From Bacteroidales bacterium (GTDB lineage: Bacteria > Bacteroidota > Bacteroidia > Bacteroidales > VadinHA17), in contig JALONR010000001.1 of NCBI GenBank assembly GCA_025454815.1, positions 55,287 through 119,286 of the forward strand: a stretch of 64,000 nt of DNA, given 5' to 3'. Of this stretch, positions 1 through 8,688 are shown one piece after another. The position numbers and the translations under genes are program-made. The notes beneath the pieces were generated by a model. It saw only the letters and a program-made list of their open reading frames with translations. It searched no databases and was not told where the DNA came from. How positions within the stretch are numbered: position 1 is the stretch's first letter; each line of letters begins with the position of its first letter.

Positions 1-83
1 TACCTGTTCTTGATGAGCCACCTCACCAGCTTCTCCTTGAGCCTGAAACCGGCATGGTCTGAGGCGATTACAATTTTCTCCAA
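1..83 (-). CDS. rpiB: Ribose-5-phosphate isomerase B, N-terminal fragment (runs off the window edge)
   Basis: The minus strand from 83 reads (M/L)EKIVIASDHAGFRLKEK, the characteristic RpiB N-terminus in which the SDHAG segment forms part of the sugar-phosphate site. RpiB interconverts ribose-5-phosphate and ribulose-5-phosphate in the non-oxidative pentose phosphate pathway, in the cytoplasm. Only about 28 residues lie in the window; the rest is left of base 1. The frame stays open further upstream without an ATG, so TTG at 81-83 is the best start. It fits the family N-terminus and lies about 20 bases downstream of a TATATTTG -7 element. The assignment rests on one short motif but that motif is distinctive. 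Confidence 0.72.
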   Translation of the reverse strand, partial: MEKIVIASDHAGFRLKEKLVRWLIKNR

Positions 84-103
84 ATTGACTTTATATTTTT
101 GTA

Positions 104-111
104 CAAATATA
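104..111 (-). promoter_or_regulatory. Bacteroidota -7 promoter element for rpiB
   Basis: The minus strand reads TATATTTG, an exact match to the Bacteroidota TAnnTTTG -7 element, about 20 bases before the proposed TTG start of rpiB. No clear TTG at -33 is seen. Confidence 0.4.
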
Positions 112-532
112 GTCCTGTAATTAATAATAGAAAAGAAAACATCTCCGGTTTGGCGTGTTAATAACATGTAACCGGAATTTTAATTCTTTGTTCATTATTA
201 AACCGCCCGTAACCAGTATAAACAACTTGTCAATTAATACCCAATTCAAAATTTTTTTCTTACCGGTTTGTCATTTTGTTTCAACCATCACTGAACAACC
301 CGCCATGAATCCGGGTATCAGTTCAGGCTATTAACAAAACAAGTCTAACAGTTGTTAATTAGATGCCTAATTGCTTCTTTTCCAGAAAAGGTATACTTTT
401 TGATATGTTGAAAAGGTGTTACTATTGATTTAACTCCCATTTTTGCAAATGAAATAGTAAAATTGTTTTAACAGAACTAACAGGCTATAATAACCATCAT
501 AAATATAAATTTTAAAATAAGGTATATAAATT
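112..532. other. AT-rich intergenic region between divergent rpiB and nadA
   Basis: This stretch of about 420 bases between the rpiB promoter and nadA holds no ORF, no tRNA-like fold and no convincing hairpin with a T-tract that I could recognise. It is clearly more AT-rich than its surroundings. No exact TAnnTTTG element lies close to nadA, so the nadA promoter is unassigned. Confidence 0.5.
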
Positions 533-1480
533 ATGATTGTTAATAACGGTATAATAAAAGAGATCGAAGCACTTAAAAAGGAAAAAAATGCCGTTATCCT
601 TGCTCATTATTACCAGACATCGGATATACAGGATATAGCAGATTTTATAGGCGACAGCCTTGCGCTTTCACAAAAGGCTGCTGAGACCACAGCTGATATA
701 ATCGTATTTGCAGGGGTGAAATTCATGGCTGAAACTGCGAAGATACTTTCCCCGTCAAAGAAAGTGATAATTCCGGACCTTCTGGCAGGATGCTCCCTCG
801 CAGATTCATGTAAGAAAGAGGATTTTGAAAAGTTCATCCTTGATAATCCGGGCAGAACGGTAGTAACATATGTGAACACCACTGCTGATATAAAGGCTCT
901 GAGTGATATTGCCTGCACCTCATCAAACGCAAGGCAGATCATTGAATCACTTCCGGAAGATGAAAAAATCATATTCGGTCCGGACAGAAATCTAGGAAAT
1001 TACATAAAGAGTCTTACAGGAAGGGATATTCTTGTGTGGGACGGTGCATGCCACGTTCATGAACAGTTCTCCCTGGAAGCAATACTTAAGCTTAAGGAAG
1101 AAAATAAAGGGGCAAAGATCATTGCCCACCCGGAATGTGAGAAACCGGTGAGGCTTGTTGCTGATTACATAGGTTCAACATCAGGATTGCTTTCATTTGT
1201 AAGCCGGGACCAGGGCAACATATTCATAGTGGCTACTGAACCAGGCATACTTTACCAGATGAAAAAAGCTGAGCCCGGCAAGAAATTCATACCTGCTCCT
1301 CCAAAGGATTCTACCTGCGGATGCAGCGAATGCAACTTCATGAAGCTTATAACACTTGAAAAGATATATAAATCGCTTAAATTTGAAGAGCCGGAAGTGA
1401 CGGTTGATCCTGCGATAATAGAACGCGCAGCAGTTCCAATTAAAAGAATGCTTGAAATTTCGGCCAAACTGGGATTGTAA
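533..1480 (+). CDS. nadA: Quinolinate synthase NadA
   Basis: NadA condenses iminoaspartate with dihydroxyacetone phosphate to quinolinate in de novo NAD synthesis, using a [4Fe-4S] cluster. The 315-residue protein has the expected length and architecture. Cluster ligands are visible as Cys87 (AGCSLADSC), Cys173 (DGACHVHEQ) and Cys267 (CGCSECNFMKL); Cys262 and Cys264 are extra nearby cysteines. The N-terminal LAHYYQ and FAGVKFMAETA segments are typical family signatures. ATG at 533 follows an A/T-rich leader without a Shine-Dalgarno sequence, as is usual in this phylum. No nadB or nadC is present in the window. The next gene starts 1 base after its stop, so the two are probably co-transcribed. 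Confidence 0.95.
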   Translation: MIVNNGIIKEIEALKKEKNAVILAHYYQTSDIQDIADFIGDSLALSQKAAETTADIIVFAGVKFMAETAKILSPSKKVIIPDLLAGCSLADSCKKEDFEKFILDNPGRTVVTYVNTTADIKALSDIACTSSNARQIIESLPEDEKIIFGPDRNLGNYIKSLTGRDILVWDGACHVHEQFSLEAILKLKEENKGAKIIAHPECEKPVRLVADYIGSTSGLLSFVSRDQGNIFIVATEPGILYQMKKAEPGKKFIPAPPKDSTCGCSECNFMKLITLEKIYKSLKFEEPEVTVDPAIIERAAVPIKRMLEISAKLGL

Positions 1481-1481
1481 A

Positions 1482-3032
1482 ATGAAGAGGGTTTTCCTGA
1501 CGCTGCTGATATTTATTCCTGCCATGTTGTCTGCGCAACAGAATTCTCAGTTGCAGGATGGTTTTCAGCAATTCAGATATCCGAACGGAAATATTTCAAG
1601 TGAAGGATTCATAAGAAACGGCAAACCGGACGGATACTGGAAAAGCTATTATGTAACGGGAGTCCTCAAATCAGAAGGAAAAAGAACCAGCTTTCTTCTT
1701 GACAGCATCTGGGTTTTCTATGACCAGTCGGGAGACACCACGGAAAAGATAAGTTACCTTCTTGGCAAGAGAAATGGTTATTCAATCAAATATCAGAAGG
1801 ATCCTCTTGCCGGTCTCTACGTACATTCAGCTGAGCTTTATGCCGGTGACAAGAAAGAGGGTGTAGCCCGGATATTTTATCCTGACGGAAAGGTTAAGCA
1901 AACCATTCCCTATTCTGACGGAAAGAAAGAAGGGCTTTCACGTGAATATGACCCCGAAGGGAGAATAGTCACACTGCTGGAGTACAATAATGATTTCCTT
2001 ATAAGCCGGGAAAGGATAAACCGTACTGATGCAAACGGAATGAAACAGGGAGAGTGGCTCGAGTTTTATCCTGACGGAAGCATAAAGACCGAGCGCAACT
2101 ACCGTGATGACATGCTGCATGGCTATTATAAGGAATATGACGTCAGAGGCCGGCTCCTCGTGACGCTTCTCTATGACAACGGCAAGATAACCGGAACCGA
2201 GGCAGACAACAGTGCTGAGATAGACATAGTAAACCGTTATGATGAATCAGGAAGACTGATTTACTCGGGTCCTTACAAGGAAGGAATACCGGTTGGCATA
2301 CACCGTGAATACAATACCGACGGAACAATCATTAATTCAAAGATTTACAATGACAACGGCGTGCTTATCTCAGAGGGCATTGTCGATGCCGAAGGAAACC
2401 GCTCTGGATCATGGAAGGATTTTTCCGCAGACGGGAAAGTGATAGCCGAAGGAAACTATACGGCAAACAGGAGAAGCGGAGCCTGGAAATTCTATAACAG
2501 CCAGGGAAGGCTTGAACAGGCGGGCTCTTACAGCAACGGACGTATCGACGGTACATGGCGCTGGTATTATCCGGGCGGAGAGTTGCTTCGCGAAGAGGAT
2601 TATTTCCAGGGAAGAAGAGACGGCAGTTACACCGAATACACACGAACAGGAGAAATTATAGCCAGCGGCACCTTCGCCGATGGTGAAAGGAACGGATTAT
2701 GGAAAGTCACCACGGGTGATAATACCGAAGAGGGAGAATACCTTCTCGGCCTTATGAACGGAGAATGGAAATCGTATTATCCTGACGGGAAACTGAGGTT
2801 TAAGGGCCAGTACAGGCAGGGCAATCCCGACGGCCGTCATATACTTTATTATGAGAACGGAAGGATGAAGGAGGACAGGTATTACAGGAACGGATTACGC
2901 ACCAGGACCTGGAAGAAATACGATGAACTTGGCGAGGTCATCCTTACCATAAATTACCGTGATGATGTTGAGACAAGCATTAACGGCGTACCCGTAAACC
3001 TGCCGGAAAGCAGTGTCAGGCGTATCAAATAA
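1482..3032 (+). CDS. Secreted MORN-repeat (YwqK-type) protein
   Basis: The mature protein is almost entirely tandem MORN-2-type repeats of about 23-25 residues with the pattern YPDGK..EG.Y..GK.dG.W..Y, from about residue 25 to 505. I chose ATG 1482 rather than an in-frame ATG at 1452 inside nadA, because 1482 gives a clean signal peptide ([20 protein letters not shown], cleavage near SAQ) and starts just after the nadA stop. The protein is probably periplasmic or surface-associated. Such repeats usually act as binding scaffolds; no catalytic domain is visible and the true function is unknown. Databases often label this family 'toxin-antitoxin YwqK antitoxin', but no partner toxin is adjacent and export argues against that role. 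Confidence 0.75.
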   Translation: MKRVFLTLLIFIPAMLSAQQNSQLQDGFQQFRYPNGNISSEGFIRNGKPDGYWKSYYVTGVLKSEGKRTSFLLDSIWVFYDQSGDTTEKISYLLGKRNGYSIKYQKDPLAGLYVHSAELYAGDKKEGVARIFYPDGKVKQTIPYSDGKKEGLSREYDPEGRIVTLLEYNNDFLISRERINRTDANGMKQGEWLEFYPDGSIKTERNYRDDMLHGYYKEYDVRGRLLVTLLYDNGKITGTEADNSAEIDIVNRYDESGRLIYSGPYKEGIPVGIHREYNTDGTIINSKIYNDNGVLISEGIVDAEGNRSGSWKDFSADGKVIAEGNYTANRRSGAWKFYNSQGRLEQAGSYSNGRIDGTWRWYYPGGELLREEDYFQGRRDGSYTEYTRTGEIIASGTFADGERNGLWKVTTGDNTEEGEYLLGLMNGEWKSYYPDGKLRFKGQYRQGNPDGRHILYYENGRMKEDRYYRNGLRTRTWKKYDELGEVILTINYRDDVETSINGVPVNLPESSVRRIK

Positions 3033-3039
3033 ATCATTG

Positions 3040-4059
3040 ATGGACGAGCAGTTCAACCTGAGAAAAGAGATTACCCTGGCAGGAGATGCGGAACTGGAAA
3101 AACAGCTGCGGCCGTTGTCCTTTGCCGATTTCAAGGGGCAACAGCGGATAACCGATAACCTGAGCATCTTTGTAACGGCAGCACTGCAGCGCGGCGAAGC
3201 TCTTGACCATGTGCTCCTTCACGGTCCTCCCGGGCTTGGAAAAACAACACTTGCTGCAATTATTTCAAACGAACTTAAAGTCAAGCTTAAGATCACCTCC
3301 GGGCCGGTGCTTGATAAGCCGGGTGACCTGGCAGGATTGCTTACAAGCCTGGATGAGGGGGACGTGCTCTTCATTGACGAGATTCACCGCCTGCACCCCG
3401 TGGTTGAGGAGTATCTCTACTCAGCCATGGAGGATTATCAGATTGACATAATGATAGACAAGGGCCCCGGTGCCCGGTCTGTACAGCTTAAACTGAATCC
3501 CTTTACACTCATCGGTGCCACAACCCGCTCCGGCCTCCTGACAAGCCCCCTGCGCGCCCGCTTTGGGATAAAGTTTCATCTGGAATATTATGATACACCG
3601 GTTCTCCGGGGTATAGTAAAGAGATCGGCTTCCATTATGAGTGTGGCGATTAATGAGAATGCAGCTGCAGAAATAGCATCGCGCAGCAGGGGCACACCCA
3701 GGATAGCAAACTCACTGCTGAGAAGGGTCAGGGACTTTGCACAGGTGAAGGGCAGTGGCGCCATTGACCTTGAGATAACCCGCTATGCACTTGAAGCTTT
3801 GAACATTGACAAGCACGGCCTGGATGAGATGGACAACCGGATTCTGAGAACAATCATCGATAAATTCAGGGGCGGACCGGTCGGACTGACCAACGTGGCC
3901 ACTGCCGTGGGAGAAGAGAGCGGTACTATTGAAGAGGTCTATGAGCCATTTCTCATCAAGGAAGGATACATAAAACGGACACCCAGGGGCCGCGAGGCAA
4001 CAGAACTGGCATACCGCCATCTTGGAATAGTAAAGGGACGGGAAGAAACCCTTTTCTGA
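3040..4059 (+). CDS. ruvB: Holliday junction branch-migration helicase RuvB
   Basis: RuvB is the AAA+ motor that drives RuvA-bound Holliday junction migration during recombination repair. Counting from ATG 3040 (MDEQFNLR), Walker A is GPPGLGKTT at 62-70, Walker [11 protein letters not shown] at 108-117, sensor 1 GATTR at 159-163, followed by the [17 protein letters not shown] sensor-2 region and the C-terminal winged helix ([26 protein letters not shown]). The length of 339 residues is normal. A GTG at 3013 would extend it by nine residues into the upstream gene; I prefer the ATG because family members begin close to it. ruvA and ruvC are not in the window. Confidence 0.95.
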   Translation: MDEQFNLRKEITLAGDAELEKQLRPLSFADFKGQQRITDNLSIFVTAALQRGEALDHVLLHGPPGLGKTTLAAIISNELKVKLKITSGPVLDKPGDLAGLLTSLDEGDVLFIDEIHRLHPVVEEYLYSAMEDYQIDIMIDKGPGARSVQLKLNPFTLIGATTRSGLLTSPLRARFGIKFHLEYYDTPVLRGIVKRSASIMSVAINENAAAEIASRSRGTPRIANSLLRRVRDFAQVKGSGAIDLEITRYALEALNIDKHGLDEMDNRILRTIIDKFRGGPVGLTNVATAVGEESGTIEEVYEPFLIKEGYIKRTPRGREATELAYRHLGIVKGREETLF

Positions 4060-4128
4060 AAGGCAGGCATCAACAGGCAGGATACTGCCAGTACAGCATT
4101 CATTCGCAGATTTGACGGGGGTTCCGGG

Positions 4129-4830
4129 TCAGGAGCTTATCTTCTCAAGCCCCTTCTGATCTATAATCTTGATCTTTCGGCCGTTAAGCTCAATAAGCCG
4201 GTCACTCTTGAATTCGGAAAGAAGACGGATCACAGATTCCGTGGCAGTACCAACAATGTTGGCGAGCTCTTCGCGGGTAAGAGAGATACGCAGGTACTTC
4301 TGATCATCAAGACCAAAGTCCTTAACCAGGCTCAGCAGCACTTCGGCAACCCTCTCCCTTACCGTTTTCTGTGCTATATCCGTAATATATGAATTCGCCT
4401 CAGCGAGCTCGTGACAGGTCAGCTTAACCACCTCAAAGGCAAAGGCCGGATTGGTCTTGACAAACTGGATAAGCAGCTCAGAGGGTATAAAACACACCTG
4501 GCAATCCTCTATCACCTTGGCCGATGTGCATGCCGGTTCATTGCTCAGTACGGACCTGTATGCAATTATTTCACCTTTTCGCGCAAAGCGGATTATCTGT
4601 TCCTTGCCGTCAACGCCGGTTTTGAAGACTTTAATAATGCCTGAATTGATACAATAGAAACCGCTTATGCGGTTACCCTCATGGTAGAGTATGTCGCCCC
4701 TCCTGTAACGCCTGAAATCCTTCTCAAAATTCAGCCTGTCGGTTTCATCCCTTGTAAGGAAACGGAAAACCGAACTGGTTTCAAATGCGCATTTGTCACA
4801 GAATGCTATGGTATAGTCATGCTGTTTCAT
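4129..4830 (-). CDS. Crp/Fnr-family transcriptional regulator
   Basis: Residues about 25-135 form a cyclic-nucleotide-binding-type beta-roll (YRRGDILYHEGNRISGFYCINSG), followed by a long dimerisation helix and a C-terminal winged helix (SLTREELANIVGTATESVIRLLSEFK). This is a cytoplasmic DNA-binding regulator. The N-terminus carries C11-D-K-C14, and Cys101, Cys110 and Cys113 lie in the core, so an Fnr-like iron-sulfur or redox-sensing role is possible, but the spacing is not that of E. coli FNR. It follows pheS on the same strand after 46 bases, so it is probably co-transcribed with the cyclophilin and pheS. Target genes are unknown. A second, divergent member of the family lies at 35125-35832. 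Confidence 0.85.
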   Translation of the reverse strand: MKQHDYTIAFCDKCAFETSSVFRFLTRDETDRLNFEKDFRRYRRGDILYHEGNRISGFYCINSGIIKVFKTGVDGKEQIIRFARKGEIIAYRSVLSNEPACTSAKVIEDCQVCFIPSELLIQFVKTNPAFAFEVVKLTCHELAEANSYITDIAQKTVRERVAEVLLSLVKDFGLDDQKYLRISLTREELANIVGTATESVIRLLSEFKSDRLIELNGRKIKIIDQKGLEKISS

Positions 4831-4876
4831 TTCTCCGGCAATTAGGATGACAAAGGTGGTTATTAATTCCTGAATT

Positions 4877-5920
4877 TCATAAAATTTCGGTTCTGAACTG
4901 GTTCAGGAACCTTATATCGTTTTCAAAATAGAGTCTCAGGTCATTTACGCCGTATTTGAGCATGGTGGCCCTTTCTATTCCCATTCCGAATGCATAGCCT
5001 GTATATTTCACAGAATCAATGCCGCAGGCTTCCAGCACATTCGGGTCAACCATTCCGCAGCCAAGAAGCTCCAGCCATCCGGTTCCCTTGCAGACGTTAC
5101 ATCCTTTTCCGCCGCAGATATTGCAGCTGATATCCATCTCGGCAGAGGGCTCGGTAAAGGGGAAGAAAGATGGTCTCAGCCTGATCTGCACACCCTCTCC
5201 GAACAACTCGGTGGCAAAATAGAGCAGGGTTTGCTTCAGGTCGGCAAATGATACATTCTCTGCCACATACAAACCCTCAACCTGGTGAAAGATGCAATGT
5301 GCACGGGCTGAAACCGCCTCATTACGGAAAACACGTCCGGGAGAAATGGTGCGGATTGGAGGCGCCTGGTTTTCCATCACCCTTACCTGGACCGATGAGG
5401 TGTGGGTGCGCAGAAGCACATCATGCGGATCAGACTCCGTGCCGGACTTCTTTTCGATATAGAATGTGTCCTGCATATCACGGGCCGGATGATCACCGGC
5501 AAAATTGAGCATCGTGAAGACATGATTGTCGTCCTCTATTTCCGGCCCCTCGGATACCGTGAAACCAATACGGCTGAAGATGTCTATAATCTCATTGCGT
5601 ACGATAGAGATCGGATGACGGGTCCCTTCACCGAAAGGAAATGCCGGCATGCTGAGGTCGGTTGCAGAATGAATCGTCTCAGCCATTGAAAGGCGCTCCC
5701 TGTATTCACTGTATTTATCAGTGGCCAGTTGCTTAAGTTCATTCAGAAGCTGGCCGGTTTCCCTCTTTGCTTCGGGCGGCACTGACCTGAAATCGTCAAA
5801 CAGGAGGGAAATTTTCCCCTTCTTGCTCAGGAACGCAATCCTGAACTGTTCCAGTGCAGCCTCATCCCCTATCTGGTACTCCTCTGCTTCCCTCCTTAAA
5901 TCTGCAATCCTCTCCTTCAT
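4877..5920 (-). CDS. pheS: Phenylalanyl-tRNA synthetase alpha subunit
   Basis: PheS is the catalytic subunit of the alpha2-beta2 enzyme that charges tRNA-Phe. The 347-residue protein has an N-terminal coiled-coil (about 1-85), then the class II core: motif 1 (GTRHPISIVRNEIIDIFSRIGF), motif 2 (SPGRVFRNEAVSARAHCIFHQVEGLYV) and motif 3 (GYAFGMGIERATMLKYG). The CNICGGKGCNVCKGTGWLELLGCGMV segment is the four-cysteine variant often found in this family. It starts 14 bases after the upstream cyclophilin gene on the same strand, indicating one transcript. pheT is not in the window. Confidence 0.96.
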   Translation of the reverse strand: MKERIADLRREAEEYQIGDEAALEQFRIAFLSKKGKISLLFDDFRSVPPEAKRETGQLLNELKQLATDKYSEYRERLSMAETIHSATDLSMPAFPFGEGTRHPISIVRNEIIDIFSRIGFTVSEGPEIEDDNHVFTMLNFAGDHPARDMQDTFYIEKKSGTESDPHDVLLRTHTSSVQVRVMENQAPPIRTISPGRVFRNEAVSARAHCIFHQVEGLYVAENVSFADLKQTLLYFATELFGEGVQIRLRPSFFPFTEPSAEMDISCNICGGKGCNVCKGTGWLELLGCGMVDPNVLEACGIDSVKYTGYAFGMGIERATMLKYGVNDLRLYFENDIRFLNQFRTEIL

Positions 5921-5934
5921 CTTGAAACTCCGGG

Positions 5935-6732
5935 TTATTTAATGATTCTTACTTTCAGGATTCTGATATCCTGCACTGGCCTGTCTGTCATATCTGTAGC
6001 TGTTGATGCAATGGCGTCAACCACCTCCATCCCTTCCAGGACCTCGCCGAAGACGGTATAGGCGCCGTCAAGAAAGGGCGTGCCCCCTTCTGATTTGTAA
6101 GCGTTCCTGCGATTCTCCGGCATCACATATGGTCCGGCCTCTTCCATGGCTTCATATGCCTTTATTATTGCATTCTGCTGTATTTCGTCCTCAGAGACGG
6201 GACCACCGCTTTGTTCTGCCTCCCTGCGAAGGTCAAGGAGCGCCTTGTTGTAAAGATACTGCCTGCGGTTGTATTCGATGCGCTGAACGGTTGCAGACAG
6301 GTCTTCATCATTGTAAACCTTCCCCTGCACAATGTAAAACTGAGTCCCGGAAGAGTTTCTCTCAGGATTCACGTCATCACCCATACGGGCAGCAGCTACC
6401 GCTCCCCTCCTGTGGAAAAGAGAATCATTGATCTCAGCAGGAATGGTGTAATCATCACTTATTAACGATGAATCCTGGCGGGTGGATCCGTCACCGGTCT
6501 GAATCATGAAATCCCTGATGACACGGTGAAAGGTCACACCGTCATAAAAGCCACTCTCGGCCAGTTTGATGAAATTGTCACGGTGAAGCGGAGTGAGGTC
6601 GGAAAGAGATATCAGTATATCTCCTTCGGTTGTCTTGATCTCGGCACGAATCCCTTTTTTGCCGCTGGTTGAACAGCCGGCAATAACCAGTACGGCAACC
6701 AGTGACAGCACGAAGCGTAATGAAGTCCTCAT
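5935..6732 (-). CDS. Cyclophilin-type peptidyl-prolyl isomerase lipoprotein
   Basis: The N-terminus is a lipoprotein signal (VLVIAGC, lipidated Cys20), so the protein is predicted to sit on a membrane facing the periplasm and to assist folding by proline isomerisation. Cyclophilin core motifs are visible: TTEGDILISL, GVTFHRVIRDFMIQTGDG, then ERNSSGTQFYIVQG and a C-terminal VFGEVLEGMEVVDAIA. A charged, probably helical insertion of about 75 residues (roughly 140-215, rich in Arg, Glu and Gln) splits the cyclophilin fold between FYIVQG and the final strands. It heads the pheS-crp transcript and has a good -7 element at 6754-6761, sharing the short intergenic region with the divergent flippase. 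Confidence 0.9.
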   Translation of the reverse strand: MRTSLRFVLSLVAVLVIAGCSTSGKKGIRAEIKTTEGDILISLSDLTPLHRDNFIKLAESGFYDGVTFHRVIRDFMIQTGDGSTRQDSSLISDDYTIPAEINDSLFHRRGAVAAARMGDDVNPERNSSGTQFYIVQGKVYNDEDLSATVQRIEYNRRQYLYNKALLDLRREAEQSGGPVSEDEIQQNAIIKAYEAMEEAGPYVMPENRRNAYKSEGGTPFLDGAYTVFGEVLEGMEVVDAIASTATDMTDRPVQDIRILKVRIIK

Positions 6733-6753
6733 TTTCTTTTATTTTACGAATGA

Positions 6754-6761
6754 CAAAGATA
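6754..6761 (-). promoter_or_regulatory. -7 promoter element for the cyclophilin-pheS-crp unit
   Basis: The minus strand reads TATCTTTG, an exact TAnnTTTG match, 21 bases from the ATG of the cyclophilin gene. It abuts the divergent element at 6762-6769, so the two promoters cannot easily be occupied together. Confidence 0.5.
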
Positions 6762-6769
6762 TATATTTG
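6762..6769 (+). promoter_or_regulatory. -7 promoter element for the flippase-dut-TPR-DUF4292-envC operon
   Basis: The plus strand reads TATATTTG, an exact TAnnTTTG match, 15 bases before ATG 6785. It is immediately adjacent to the opposing element at 6754-6761. Confidence 0.5.
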
Positions 6770-6784
6770 CAGTAAGAGTTAAGC

Positions 6785-8257
6785 ATGAACGATATACGCA
6801 AACTTGCGGGCCAGACCGTCATATACGGATTCGGAACGGTAGTCCCGCGATTTCTTAACTACGCCCTCCTCACGCCTTTTTATACACGTATTCTTGGCCT
6901 CGAGCAGTACGGCGTTGTCACCGAGCTATATGCCTGGATGGTCCTGGCCCTGGTAATACTCACCTATGGCATGGAGACCACATATTTCAGGTTTGCCGGC
7001 AAAAAAGGTCCCGCTGGTGAAGTTTACGGTACCGCCCTGATAAGCCTTTTCACAACTTCTGCCCTGTTCCTGCTGGCAATCTCGCTTTTCATTGACCCTG
7101 TATCCGGTTTCCTGGGGTATGAAAAGCACCCTGAATACATCAGTATGTTTGCATGGATAGTTGCCATTGATGCTTTTTCGGCAATACCGTTTGCATGGTT
7201 GCGGAACAATAACAGGCCTACGGTCTTCAGTGCACTTAAGATCATAAATGTGCTGGTGACAATCGTTATAGCTTTTTTCTTTCTGAAGGCAGCCCCTTCC
7301 ATTGCGGAAAAAGGGCACGGCTGGATTTACAAAATCTGGAACCCTGATTTCCAGGTGGGATATGTCTTTGTGGCGAACCTGGCAGGCTCAGCCATCACGC
7401 TTGTCTGCCTTCTTCCTTTCATTTTCAGGATAAAGCCTGTTTTTGACAGGAAACTCCTGGTAAAGATGCTCTCATACAGCTGGCCGCTGCTGATTGGCGG
7501 CATGGCCGGCTCACTCAACGAAGTGCTTGACAAAATCCTCCTTCGCAGGCTTATAGGCGGTGCAGAAGGCCTTGCCACAGTCGGGCTTTACGGAGCCGGA
7601 TACAAAGTTGGTGTACTTATGTCTCTCTTCATACAGATGTATCGCTTTGCGGCAGAACCCTTCTTCTTTGAGAAGGCGGGAAGCAGGGATGCGAAAGAGA
7701 CATATGCCGTTACAATGAAGTATTTCGTAATAACGGCACTGATACTCTTCCTGGGCATAAACCTCTATCCGGAAGCAGTGAGGATACTCATCGGGGAGGA
7801 TTTCCGGGAATCACTCATCGTTGTGCCAATCGTCAGCATGGGATATCTCCTGCTGGGTATCTTTATTAACCAGAGCATCTGGTACAAGGTTGATGACAAA
7901 ACAATATACGGTGCCTGGATAACATTTGTGGGAGTAATCGTAACCGTGGCGGTGAACGTCATTTTCGTCCCACGGTTTGGATATATTGCTGCCGCCTGGG
8001 CTCACATCGCCTGCTATCTTTCAATGGTAATAGTATCATATTTTGTGGGGCAGAAGTTTTACCCGATAAAATACGAAACAGGAAAAATATTTGTTTATAT
8101 CATTCTCGCCATCGCATTGCTCTTTGTTTCAGGACTGCTGTCAGGGGAAAACAAAATCCTCAATGCTGCCCTTGACACTTTGTTGCTTTTAAGTTTCTTT
8201 GCCGTTGCTGAGATCAGGGATAAATTCTTTACGTTATTGTTTAAAAGAGGAAAATGA
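6785..8257 (+). CDS. Polysaccharide/oligosaccharide flippase (MOP superfamily membrane protein)
   Basis: The 490-residue protein has about 12-14 hydrophobic membrane segments spread over its whole length and the N-terminal pattern of lipopolysaccharide/O-antigen flippases ([31 protein letters not shown]). Family members move lipid-linked saccharides across the inner membrane. The substrate cannot be read from sequence and no glycosyltransferase cluster is nearby. It heads a tight operon: its stop overlaps the dut start by four bases (ATGA). The association of this flippase with dut, a TPR lipoprotein, DUF4292 and an EnvC-like factor suggests an envelope-related task rather than a capsule locus; that last point is inference. 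Confidence 0.85.
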   Translation: MNDIRKLAGQTVIYGFGTVVPRFLNYALLTPFYTRILGLEQYGVVTELYAWMVLALVILTYGMETTYFRFAGKKGPAGEVYGTALISLFTTSALFLLAISLFIDPVSGFLGYEKHPEYISMFAWIVAIDAFSAIPFAWLRNNNRPTVFSALKIINVLVTIVIAFFFLKAAPSIAEKGHGWIYKIWNPDFQVGYVFVANLAGSAITLVCLLPFIFRIKPVFDRKLLVKMLSYSWPLLIGGMAGSLNEVLDKILLRRLIGGAEGLATVGLYGAGYKVGVLMSLFIQMYRFAAEPFFFEKAGSRDAKETYAVTMKYFVITALILFLGINLYPEAVRILIGEDFRESLIVVPIVSMGYLLLGIFINQSIWYKVDDKTIYGAWITFVGVIVTVAVNVIFVPRFGYIAAAWAHIACYLSMVIVSYFVGQKFYPIKYETGKIFVYIILAIALLFVSGLLSGENKILNAALDTLLLLSFFAVAEIRDKFFTLLFKRGK

Positions 8258-8688
8258 AAATCAGGATAGTAAACAAATCATCACATCCGCTTCCGGCATA
8301 TGAAACGGCCCATTCGGCCGGGATGGACCTGCGGGCCTTCACCGGTGAGCCGGTCAGCCTGAAGCCGATGGAACGCCGGCTGATACCAACCGGACTTTAT
8401 ATTGAATTACCGGAAGGATACGAGGCCCAGGTAAGACCCAGGAGCGGCCTCGCACTGAAGCACGGAATCACCGTGCTTAATTCTCCCGGTACCATAGATG
8501 CCGACTACAGGGGCGAAATAGGTGTTATTCTGATAAACCTGTCCGGGAAGGAATTCACCGTCAATGATGGTGACCGGATAGCTCAGATGATTGTCGCACG
8601 TCATGAAAAAGCAGAACTTATAAATACTGAGGAGATTGACCAGACAATAAGAGGGGAAGGGGGATTCGGACATTCAGGGAGAAGATGA
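8254..8688 (+). CDS. dut: dUTP diphosphatase
   Basis: Dut hydrolyses dUTP to dUMP and diphosphate, keeping uracil out of DNA and feeding thymidylate synthesis. All five trimeric dUTPase motifs are visible in 144 residues: [33 protein letters not shown] (with the catalytic Asp), GDRIAQMIV, and the C-terminal [10 protein letters not shown] arm that closes over the active site. It overlaps both neighbours by four bases, which points to translational coupling. Confidence 0.97.
   Translation: MKIRIVNKSSHPLPAYETAHSAGMDLRAFTGEPVSLKPMERRLIPTGLYIELPEGYEAQVRPRSGLALKHGITVLNSPGTIDADYRGEIGVILINLSGKEFTVNDGDRIAQMIVARHEKAELINTEEIDQTIRGEGGFGHSGRR

Noticed and set aside
1936..1946. TTTCACGTGAA, a parS-like core inside the MORN gene
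   Set aside because: The outer positions do not match the 16-base consensus (about 11 of 16), so it is not listed as a parS site.
1482..3032. Toxin-antitoxin system suggested by the family name of the MORN-repeat protein
   Set aside because: The protein has a signal peptide and no adjacent toxin-like gene; the database name is not evidence of function.
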